64,000 nucleotides of DNA from Flavobacteriales bacterium UBA6057 (GTDB lineage: Bacteria > Bacteroidota > Bacteroidia > Flavobacteriales_G > Salibacteraceae), in assembly GCA_002428995.1 (NCBI GenBank), contig DIYJ01000005.1, forward strand, positions 96,474 through 160,473, read 5' to 3'. Of this stretch, positions 47,451 through 56,200 are shown piece by piece. Below the pieces are notes generated by a model that made no database searches, had not been told where the DNA came from, and saw nothing but the letters and a program-made list of their open reading frames with translations. Each line of letters opens with the position of its first letter. Positions within the stretch are counted from its first letter, which is position 1. The position numbers were made by a program, and so were the translations under genes.

Positions 47451-48248
47451 ATGAGCAATCATTCCCGCATATCCTCTATTCTCAACGCCCCAATGCCCGG
47501 ATTCGGGATTCCAGGTGTGCAGACGTTTCACCTATCTGCGCTGCAGCTCACCACCCTATCGGAGTTTGAGCTACCCGGCAACCTGAGGTTGGGACATTTG
47601 GTGGAAAAGGCGGTGGCCGAACTCATTCGCGCTTCGGCCAACTACCATGTAATGCGCGAGAACGTTCAGATCAGGGATGGCAAAACCACCCTTGGGGAAT
47701 TGGACTTCCTGTTGCAACACTGCGATAGTGGTCAGGTGATTCACCTCGAGCTGGCTTATAAATTCTACCTCTACGATCCTACCCTTTCACCTGACCCCAT
47801 TCACAACTGGATTGGCCCAAACCGCAACGATGCACTGCACCAAAAGCTGACGAAGTTGCGAGAACATCAATTCCCATTGTTGCATCAAACTGTCACACAG
47901 GCACAGCTTCCAGAGGTGGACACGAATTCCATTCAGCAAGCACTGTGCTTCATGGCTTCCTTGTTTGTTCCATTTGCATCGAGCCTTGAATTCAGCCCTG
48001 AAATAACCAACGCCATCAAAGGTTATTACCTGGACTTGGAGGCATTTGCAGCGCAGGATCATTCCTCAAACCGCTACTACATGCCGAGTAAGCTGGAATG
48101 GGGACTATTGCCCTCAAAGCATACCGCCTGGTTAACTTATGAGGAAATCATTCCTAATGTGGCGGAGCAGATCCGGCAAAGGCAATCACCGATGCTATGG
48201 TGTAATAGCCGCGACTCGTTTTCCGAACTGTTTGTGGTGTGGTGGTAG
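47451..48248 (+). CDS. DUF1853 family protein
   Basis: A 265-residue cytoplasmic protein matching DUF1853 throughout: GELDFLLQH, IHLELAYKFYLYD and NWIGPNRNDALHQKL are the family hallmarks. The pattern (Glu-Leu-Asp, then Glu-x-Ala-x-Lys) resembles a PD-(D/E)xK nuclease-like core, so a nuclease-related role is possible, but it is unproven. The gene is divergent from the sensor kinase and stands alone. Confidence 0.87.
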   Translation: MSNHSRISSILNAPMPGFGIPGVQTFHLSALQLTTLSEFELPGNLRLGHLVEKAVAELIRASANYHVMRENVQIRDGKTTLGELDFLLQHCDSGQVIHLELAYKFYLYDPTLSPDPIHNWIGPNRNDALHQKLTKLREHQFPLLHQTVTQAQLPEVDTNSIQQALCFMASLFVPFASSLEFSPEITNAIKGYYLDLEAFAAQDHSSNRYYMPSKLEWGLLPSKHTAWLTYEEIIPNVAEQIRQRQSPMLWCNSRDSFSELFVVWW

Positions 48249-48310
48249 GCTGCCAGAGGGTTTTCTCAACCATCCGAAGGATTTGCGTGGCAAACGGGAT
48301 AAACTGGACT

Positions 48311-48769
48311 TTAATGCAGTTTAGGTTTGGGCAGCGACAGCTTCTTTAATCTGTCCCTATAAATCGCAGCCGTCCAAAACAGTCCATTAAGTCCAAAAAC
48401 AATCGTTGGGGGAATGAGAAGTGGATCTCGGTGCGTTGAGAGGGCAAATCGTGAAAAATAGGCTCCTTGAGCCAGGAAAAGCTCTAAAGAAACATAGGTG
48501 ATTGCCACGGTAACAAACCAACTCAGAAAGGGGAACAATACTTTGAATTCTGAGGTAGTTCGCGCGTAGGCAAAATCCGAAATTTTGAACCAAATCAAGG
48601 AGTGTATAGAGAGTATTAAGCTCAGAAGTCCTACTGTGAAACAAGCGGTCATTGCAGCTCCTATATCCTCCATATTTATATACCCAACAAACCGGATCAC
48701 TATCCAGATAAACATAGTTAAGCTGCCGGTCAGGCAAGTCCTTATCCAAACTTTCAGTGCTCTTTGCAT
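48311..48769 (-). CDS. Hypothetical four-helix membrane protein
   Basis: A 152-residue protein with four hydrophobic helices (about 13-33, 42-62, 75-100 and 118-138) and a basic C-terminal tail, predicted inner membrane. It has no recognised family. It is the first gene of an A/T-richer stretch (about 48.3-53.2 kb) that contrasts with the surrounding DNA. Confidence 0.6.
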   Translation of the reverse strand: MQRALKVWIRTCLTGSLTMFIWIVIRFVGYINMEDIGAAMTACFTVGLLSLILSIHSLIWFKISDFAYARTTSEFKVLFPFLSWFVTVAITYVSLELFLAQGAYFSRFALSTHRDPLLIPPTIVFGLNGLFWTAAIYRDRLKKLSLPKPKLH

Positions 48770-48941
48770 GAGTGGTGGCTGAAGGCTTGGCTATGGCCAG
48801 CGTCCCGAAGGTTGTTGAGCACAGATTTTGTTTGGATCACGTGTTTTACATTCTATTTCCGACAAGCTGAATAACTTCTTTTTCTGTCAAACTATTTCTT
48901 GAGTCGTTCGCATGGTTGTGAGCAAAGACCTCACAGTTGTT

Positions 48942-50129
48942 TCACTGGTCTGCGCTTGTATTCTGTTCGCTTTGCTGACGCGCCCTTGCAATCATTTCGA
49001 TTGCATTTTCATTTTTTGGATTCAGCGCCAGAGACTTTTCATAGCTCGTGATGGCGTTGTCCCATTCGTTATTCACAAAATAAGCTTCACCCAAACTGTC
49101 ATGCAAATTCGCGCTATTGGGCATCAACTGTGTGCCATATTCAAATACCTTAATGGCCCCATCTACATTTTTCATGTAGTTCAACCATTCGTATCCAAGT
49201 TCATTAATGATATAGTCAAAGCCTTGTTCCAGAAAGTCCTGTTCAGATAGTTCACTCGTACTTAGTAACTCCTCCAAAAGCAGCGTTGGGTGCTCAGGGT
49301 TGTTGTATTTGTTAGAATGCCGAACACCTTTAGATCCATCAGGAAACAGGTCGGCAATCATCGTATGACGATTTCCTTTTTGCAGCTCTTCCTTCAAATC
49401 GAGCTCGACATAATCTGAAAAATCATGAAATAAGTGCACTCGAATGGTGAGCTCTTGCAAATCATAAATCGTTGTGTACTGAGTGGGCGCAATGCCCAAT
49501 TGGGCAAAATTTGACATCGCCTCCGTGCAGTAATCCATGGTTTGAGCCTGTTTCGTATCTCTTATAAACTCATTTCCCTTTTGGTAATACTGTAAATCAA
49601 CATCGTCTATGGATTCGATTTGGGAATAATAGAAATTGGAAAAGGTCTTTTCGGCTTCATCTCCGCTCAACATGCTATCGCCTTCAATGATCAGATAAGT
49701 ACCCGATCGATCCACAAACACGAGCTGTCCACTTTCCAATATATTCAGATTGACTGTACTTAAATAGGACTGCACTTCTTCTACGCTTGACATCGTTTCC
49801 ATTACCTTCTTCAAAGCGTCCTGTATTGGAATCTCCAATTTCCCCTCTGTGTTTTTCACTTCTAAATATGGCTCCCAAAATCCGTCAAACACTAGTCCTT
49901 GCTCGTTAACCGCGCCTTGAGCAAACTTGTCGAGCAACCCCATGTACATCACACCATAAGTATCGGCACTGCCCTTTTCAAACCAGAATTGACTATTTGG
50001 ACTCGTGTAATCCTCGTTGTTTCCAACGATTGTCTTTCCATTTTTAGTCAATTTATACATACTGCAAGCGTCCCCTAGCCTTGGAAGCATCAGGAATACC
50101 GCGAACAGAAAAACTACTATACCTTTCAT
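48942..50129 (-). CDS. Exported Ntn-type amidohydrolase (linear amide hydrolase-like) fused to TPRs
   Basis: A 395-residue protein. A signal peptide ends at Ala21, leaving Cys22 (DACSMY) as the new N terminus, which is the defining feature of Ntn cysteine hydrolases of the penicillin V acylase/carcinine-hydrolase type. NNEDY follows at about 37-41 and QGLVFDGFW at about 77-85. The C-terminal part (about 310-385) holds TPR-like helices (LGEAYFVNNEWDNAITSYEKSL). Substrates in this family are acyl-amides or small peptides; the actual one is unknown. The TPR tail suggests it works in a complex. Confidence 0.82.
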   Translation of the reverse strand: MKGIVVFLFAVFLMLPRLGDACSMYKLTKNGKTIVGNNEDYTSPNSQFWFEKGSADTYGVMYMGLLDKFAQGAVNEQGLVFDGFWEPYLEVKNTEGKLEIPIQDALKKVMETMSSVEEVQSYLSTVNLNILESGQLVFVDRSGTYLIIEGDSMLSGDEAEKTFSNFYYSQIESIDDVDLQYYQKGNEFIRDTKQAQTMDYCTEAMSNFAQLGIAPTQYTTIYDLQELTIRVHLFHDFSDYVELDLKEELQKGNRHTMIADLFPDGSKGVRHSNKYNNPEHPTLLLEELLSTSELSEQDFLEQGFDYIINELGYEWLNYMKNVDGAIKVFEYGTQLMPNSANLHDSLGEAYFVNNEWDNAITSYEKSLALNPKNENAIEMIARARQQSEQNTSADQ

Positions 50130-50236
50130 TGATTCTTAAATAACTTTTATGTGACGGTCAGAGCTGCTATTTGTTACAATCATATAGAATGTCAAATATC
50201 GCTCGAACGAAAGTTCGTTTTAATACCGTTTGGATT

Positions 50237-50863
50237 TCATCGCGCCTCCGCATCTGGTTGCTCCCTCAGCCTTTTCTTTTTGGATGCCGCATCAGTCCTT
50301 ACATCATCTATGTGAATTGCACCTGCTTTGTCTTCCTTGAAGAGGTTGATCCACTGAACCCTTTTATGATTGGGATTGAATTGGACGAGAAGGTTTGAAA
50401 TCGTGAAACAATAGTGATTTGCAGCCCCCAACCCCATGGAAACAAAGTGTTGACCGTCATGCGACATGCGCATATCTTGCTTTTCCGGGTTGCTTTTGCT
50501 GGTGTCAATCCGGTGGTCAAAGAAGAATTGGACAGTTGAATCGCTTTGAACGGAAATCGTATCGGTAATATCAATTTGCCCGGTTTCCTTATTGAAATCA
50601 AGCCCGAACTGGTAATGCTCACCGTTCTTTTTCCAAAACACCTTTCCATAACCGTTAAACCCGTTCGTGTAGATCCAATGACGGTAAATCAAAATGGTGT
50701 CAACAGCTTGATTTTGAAGGCTTTCTCGTAGTCTAAAAAGCTCTTTGTCAATGGGGTGATGCGATTGCTCGTCTTCGCAAATGTTCACTTGTCCAAACGA
50801 AGCATGACTCACTACAAAGAGGGTGATGATCGCAATCAGGTTCTCCTTTAAGATTTTAATCAC
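50237..50863 (-). CDS. Hypothetical secreted protein
   Basis: A 208-residue protein starting at GTG 50863, with a signal peptide ending near ASFGQ. The body is mixed beta/alpha with a high content of Asp, Gln and His, and shows no recognised domain or cysteine pattern. It lies just beside the restriction-modification pair on the same strand, but the content does not suggest a defence role. Confidence 0.55.
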   Translation of the reverse strand: MIKILKENLIAIITLFVVSHASFGQVNICEDEQSHHPIDKELFRLRESLQNQAVDTILIYRHWIYTNGFNGYGKVFWKKNGEHYQFGLDFNKETGQIDITDTISVQSDSTVQFFFDHRIDTSKSNPEKQDMRMSHDGQHFVSMGLGAANHYCFTISNLLVQFNPNHKRVQWINLFKEDKAGAIHIDDVRTDAASKKKRLREQPDAEAR

Positions 50864-50905
50864 CTTGTTGGATCGGCATCGTGTAAAGTTGTTATGCCTA
50901 TTGTT

Positions 50906-51925
50906 TTATGCTTCTTCCTTATACGGCCCTAAAAACTTATCACCATTGAAGTGGATTAAGTGATCAGCATTATCTGCAATCCAGACTTCAGTTTCCCAAG
51001 CAATTTCAGTCATAAACTGTCTGAATTTGATTCTATTCAAGAAAGCAGTAACATAAACGATGTCGGCATTGCACTCTTGAGTCAGTTTTTTAAGTTGAAT
51101 AAGTCGAAGTTCACTTATAGGCCCCGAAGAGTGAACAGCTTCAATTAAGTAAAGCCAATTCTTTGATTTCGAATAGGTAATCACGTCTGGAAGTTCTTCG
51201 TGAGATAATTCGAAGAAATTCAACTCTTTCAATTTTACATCATTCAAATGCAAATACTTGTTTGAAGTATCACCGACATACAATACTTCAGAACCATGGC
51301 CATATCTAGGGAGAAACTCTTCGATGATGGCTTTTTGCAGGTTATTATGTTCTCCTGCTGAAAAGGTGAGTTTGACACCCGAAGGCAAAGACACATCAAT
51401 TTTCACTAGCTCTCTTAGCCGCTTAAGCTTTTGGTTCAATGACTCAACTCCTTTTAGGGCATCAAAAACTGTTTTTTCCCAACTAGAATCACCATAACTA
51501 CGAAGTAGTTTCGCATAAAATGGATTAATTCCATATCCACGAGTCGAGTCGTTGGTGGCAGAACTTGGGCTTGACTGCAAAACGATTCCAGCTACTGTCA
51601 GTAGCTTCAGGTCCTTTCTACGTATATCATCGTATGAACCTGAACTGATATTCTCGTTGAAATGCTCATTCACATACTCGATCACCTCTCTTGTCTTATG
51701 AGAGTAGTTATCGTCAAGGCTTTTCACGGACTTGAAATCAGATAGTTTTTTGATATCTCCACAGGCTAGAAATGAAATCGCCATTCTTTCTAGTCTTCTG
51801 GGAGTTTCGTCCATCGGAATGCCGAATAGGTCGAGGATATACAGGGTCGTGTTTATGAGTTTCTGAACACTTTTGGTCTTTGATCTGTAAGTCTTCGATT
51901 TATCAGGACTGATATACTGTTTCAT
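50906..51925 (-). CDS. BsuBI/PstI-family type II restriction endonuclease
   Basis: A 339-residue nuclease. The N-terminal 170 residues form an accessory, helix-rich region. The C-terminal part matches the BsuBI_PstI_RE family closely, with GEHNNLQKAIIEEFLPR, YVGDTSNKYLHL, LPDV (Asp247), LIEAVHSSGPIS (Glu262) and HFNGDKFLGP. Asp247 and Glu262 fit the PD-(D/E)xK active site. Family prototypes cut CTGCAG. Its start lies within the methyltransferase gene (23-base overlap), so the two are coupled. The genes are much A/T-richer than their right-hand neighbour (about 35% G+C in one sampled line against about 57%), suggesting transfer. Confidence 0.9.
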   Translation of the reverse strand: MKQYISPDKSKTYRSKTKSVQKLINTTLYILDLFGIPMDETPRRLERMAISFLACGDIKKLSDFKSVKSLDDNYSHKTREVIEYVNEHFNENISSGSYDDIRRKDLKLLTVAGIVLQSSPSSATNDSTRGYGINPFYAKLLRSYGDSSWEKTVFDALKGVESLNQKLKRLRELVKIDVSLPSGVKLTFSAGEHNNLQKAIIEEFLPRYGHGSEVLYVGDTSNKYLHLNDVKLKELNFFELSHEELPDVITYSKSKNWLYLIEAVHSSGPISELRLIQLKKLTQECNADIVYVTAFLNRIKFRQFMTEIAWETEVWIADNADHLIHFNGDKFLGPYKEEA

Positions 51926-52934
51926 TCTCGAATAACGCTAATTGACTGTCTTCTGTGATTGAGTATTCAATATCTGAAGTCTCACCTTGTAAATGTTTTT
52001 TAATGTTTAGTGCCAAGTGGTGAGCAAAATAAGGAGCAACTGCATTTCCTATCTGATTAAATTTTTGTGTTTCGGTCCCAACAAATTCAAACCAATCGGG
52101 AAAACTTTGAAGTCTAGCAGCTTCTCTCACGGTAATCCGCCTTCTTCTTCCATCTTTCAGTCTTACTCTGTGCATGTCACCGGTTGCACCTGCTAAGTTT
52201 CTACATGTAAGTGTTCTTGCAGGCCTATCCAAATAAAGGTCTCGAGGATTGATACACTTAGACGCTTTTTCATACTTGGCGACATAAGCATCCATCGATT
52301 TGGTGAAGAACTTTGAGTTATCGTCAAACGCAAAGGCAAGCTCTCCAAGAGCTTGCCCAACAGTTACTTTTCGGCTTACTTTTCTCGGTAAGTTTATTTT
52401 GTTCTTAGCTCCAATTACAATTACTCTCTCTCTGTTTTGAGGAACTTCATAGTTAACCGCATTCAGTAAAGAGTATTGAATGTTGTAACCCAATTTTTCA
52501 AGTTCGCCAACGACTTCCTTTAGATACCACTTGTTTTTGTACAGCATACCGCGAACATTCTCAAACAATAGTACTTCTGGATCAAGTTTTCTAATAGCTG
52601 AAAGAAAAATTGGAAATCCATCTCTAGAATCCTTGAGTCCCATTTGCTTTCCACCCACGCTGAATGGCTGGCAAGGAGGTCCGCCAATAACAATGTCAGC
52701 CTTTGGATATTCTGAATCTATTGACAGCTTTTCATGAAAGCACTCTCCTAGAAGATTTTCTCTATAGGTATGACAAGCTTTTTCATCCATTTCGTAGCCA
52801 ATGGTCCTGAATCCATTTGCTTCGAAACCTAAGGAAAGTCCACCACACCCTGCAAAAAGATCAACCACCGTTTTGTCAAATTCAGAATCAATTCTTGGTT
52901 TTAGCTTTTTATTTATTTCTTCCCAATAAGTCAT
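51903..52934 (-). CDS. C5-cytosine DNA methyltransferase
   Basis: A 343-residue m5C methyltransferase with the standard motif order: I (DLFAGCGGLSLGF, 25-37), IV with the catalytic Cys88 in GPPCQPFS, VI (ENVRG, 125-129), VIII (QNRERV, 166-171), and X (NQIGNAVAP, 293-301). The target recognition region (about 185-265) is typical in size. It protects host DNA from the overlapping nuclease. The pairing is unusual because the PstI and BsuBI prototypes have N6-adenine methyltransferases. A -7 element lies upstream at 52984-52991. No controller protein is evident. Confidence 0.94.
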   Translation of the reverse strand: MTYWEEINKKLKPRIDSEFDKTVVDLFAGCGGLSLGFEANGFRTIGYEMDEKACHTYRENLLGECFHEKLSIDSEYPKADIVIGGPPCQPFSVGGKQMGLKDSRDGFPIFLSAIRKLDPEVLLFENVRGMLYKNKWYLKEVVGELEKLGYNIQYSLLNAVNYEVPQNRERVIVIGAKNKINLPRKVSRKVTVGQALGELAFAFDDNSKFFTKSMDAYVAKYEKASKCINPRDLYLDRPARTLTCRNLAGATGDMHRVRLKDGRRRRITVREAARLQSFPDWFEFVGTETQKFNQIGNAVAPYFAHHLALNIKKHLQGETSDIEYSITEDSQLALFENETVYQS

Positions 52935-52983
52935 GAACCAAATTTACTCACTGTCGAATTCAATCTTGCCATTTTTACCTTGT

Positions 52984-52991
52984 CAAAGGTA
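52984..52991 (-). promoter_or_regulatory. Candidate -7 element of the restriction-modification operon
   Basis: TACCTTTG on the minus strand is an exact TAnnTTTG match with a predicted leader of about 40 bases before the methyltransferase ATG at 52934. No convincing -33 element is seen. The 292-base gap up to the UvrA-like gene shows no other gene. Confidence 0.45.
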
Positions 52992-53226
52992 GATGCTAAA
53001 CAACGTCACCCTATTTCACACCTGTTAAACAGCCATTTACGATAGTTAAAAAGCGCTAGACAACTCAAATGGCGATCATGGACATCAAAAAGATACCACA
53101 GGTTAAATGTCATAGTGACAATAAGATTAAAATGTATGGCTGCATGCTGGTAAGCGGAAGGGCAATTCGGCAAATTGCTAGTACCACTAAGAAAAGTGGA
53201 CTGCTCAAATACTCCGATGCTAGATA

Positions 53227-56200
53227 CTACACCACCACCTCTCCGCCCTTCTCTCCACTCCCCGGCCCAAGCGTCAACACCTGATTGGCCGCATCGATCA
53301 GTGCGCGATGGTGTTCAATAAACAGCACCGTATCTCCCGCTTGCACCAGGGATTGAAAGACTTCAATGAGCTTCTGAATGTCCAGCAAGTGTAGGCCCGT
53401 GCTGGGTTCATCAAACAAATAGAGAGTTCCGCCCTCATGGTCACTTCGATTCCGCTCAGTGGCCATGAGGGCAGTTGCTAGTTTCAGTCGCTGGGCTTCA
53501 CCACCGGATAGCGTTGGCCCAGACTGCCCCAACTTCAGGTGCCCTACGCCTACCCGCTTCAATACTTCCAGCTGTGGATACACCAAAGACTTCGCTCCGA
53601 AGAATTCCATTGCTTCCAGGATGGTCATCTGCAGGACATCGCCCATGGATCGGCCGTTCATCTTGCAAGCCAGCACGGCATCGCTGTAGCGCATGCCCTG
53701 GCACCGATCGCAGGTGAGCCAGAGGTCGCTCATGAAGTCCATGCTCGTTTTCAGTTTGCCATGACCGTTGCAGGTCGGGCATTTCCCGTTCTTGCTCAGG
53801 TAGGAGAAGTCTGCCTTCTTCAGGTCTGCGGCCTTGGCTTCAGGTGTCTTGGCAAACACAGCTTTCAGCGTTTCAAGGATGCCCGTGTAGGAAACGGGAG
53901 TCACCGATCGGCTGGCGCTCAACGCTTCCTGTCCGATGAACTCCATGCGTTCAAACTGTTCCATGCCGTACACGACATCACAGTGAACCGGTCGACCTTT
54001 CAGCCAGGATTGATAGAGTACTTCTTTGATCAGGCTTGATTTCCCGCTGCCGGAAACGCCCGTCACTGCAATGATTTGCTTACTCCCAAATGCGACATCC
54101 AGCTGCTTGAGGTTGTTGGCAGCGGCTCCTTTCACTCCAAAGGACTCACCTGCTTGGTGGAGTTGATTCGCAGCCCGTTTCGTAATTCGGGTTGCAGATG
54201 CCTGCAGCAGCTTCCAGGTCGCAGTATGCGCTGCTTTGTCCAGCTCTTCTACGCTGCCCTGATATACCAGTTCTCCACCCAGATTTCCAGCTCCCGGCCC
54301 GAGCTCAATCAGGTAATCTGCCTGTTGGATAAAGGTCGGATCATGTTCTACCACCACCACTGTGTTTCCATTGGCGACAAGCTTCTTCAGCGTCTTCGCC
54401 AGCACCAGTACCTGGGCTTCATCCAGCCCAATGGTCGGTTCGTCCAGCACATAGGTCACCCCAAACAAGTGGGTCGACAATTGCCCGGCCAATGTCACCC
54501 GCTGACGCTCCCCGCCCGAAAGTGTAGTCACACTGCGGTCGAGCTGCAAGTAGCCCAAACCAAGATCAGTCATGGTTTGCAAGGTGGCGATCACGCTGGG
54601 AAGTACCGCTTTGCTGATGGCCTGGATAACGGTATCGTTCTCTTTACCGGCTTGTTTCAGCAGCGCTAAGCTGGACGCAATGCTTTGTTGCATCCATTCA
54701 TGAATGTTTTGGCCGAGGAAGCGCGTTTCCAGCAATTCCGGTTTCAAACGGCTGCCGTTGCACACGGGACATTCGACCGTATGCATCAACTCCATCAAGT
54801 CGCCTGTGCTCTTATTGTGCAGCGTGCGCTGATACTGATCGTTAATGTAATTGCACAAGCCCAGCCATCGAGCTTTCAGTTCCTGAGTACCCGAGCGGGA
54901 TTTTGTCGAGAATTCCCAAGTTGATTCCCAAACCGTTTCACCCGTTCCGTAGAGGATTACCTCCTGCACCTCATTGGGCAGTTGTTCCCACGGAAGGTCA
55001 ATATCCCAATGTTGCTGCCGCGCCACTTCACGCAGCGTGGACATAAACTGACCACCGGGATCGGCATAATAAGCCATGGTTTTGTTGGTCACGATGGCGC
55101 CCTCCAACACGGAGCGATTAGGATAGGCGATCACCGCCTCGGGATCGCAGGTCTGCTGCACTCCGAGGCCTTCACATTCAGGGCAGGCGCCCAGGTGATG
55201 GTTAAAGGAAAAGTGCTGTGCGGTGAAGGATTGGCCTTCGTGTTGCGCCACGCGCGAAAACAACAGCCGGAAGGCGTCATACACTCCGGACAAAGTGCCC
55301 ACAGTGGATCGCGCAGAAGGCGCTCCACCCTTTCGGTTGATACCAATGGCTGGGCCGAGACCGGAAAAGGAAGTCATTTCCGCCTCACTGTTTTGTTGCA
55401 GAAAGCTCCGGTTGTAGGTGGAAAGCGATTCTGTGAAGCGCGCGTTGGATTCCGCAAACAGCGTGTCATACACCAGCGAAGACTTGCCACTTCCAGAAAC
55501 TCCGGTCACTACCGTAAGCTGATGCTTGGGGATGGTCACGTCAAAGCCTTTCAAACCATGGGTAGTCACACCTCTCAACTGGATTTCATCGTGCCGGGTA
55601 GGTAAGCTATTCCCCTTAGGTACGGCTACCTCCAAATACTTCGCATGCGCTGCCGGTGGCCCTTGATGCAGAATAGTTCCTCCAGCAGCTCCGGTTTCGG
55701 GGCCTAGTTCAATGTGCCAGTCGCTCCAGCCGATCACTTCTTCGTTTTGCTCAATGCATACGATCGTGTTGCCCTTTTGCCGGATGCGGTCAAACAAGCC
55801 CAGGAGCGATTGAAGGTCGCTGTGATGCAAGCCAATGCTGGGTTCTACAATGATGTAAAGCGTATCGCCCGTGTCCTTCTTCTGCAGCTGGTTCGCGATT
55901 TTGATGCGCTGTGCCTCGCCTCCCGAAAGTGTGGTGGATGACTGCCCAAGGGTGAGGTAACCCAGCCCGATGTCGTTGAGCAGTTGCAGGCCGGCCAACA
56001 CCTTGGATTCACCTTCAAAAAAGGTCAGCGCTTCGCGCACCGACAAGCGGTACACCTCCGCGATGGACTTCCCGCGATACGTGATTGCCAGCGTTTCCTG
56101 GTTAAAGCGATCGCCATTGCAGGTGCCGCACACCAAGTCAACATTGCCGAGAAAGTGCATGCCGATCTGGATTTTACCCGCACCCTGGCAGGTTTCGCAA

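Noticed and set aside
53069..53284. Plus-strand 71-codon frame beside the restriction-modification pair as a controller gene
   Set aside because: No helix-turn-helix pattern, and it overlaps the end of the UvrA-like gene on the other strand.
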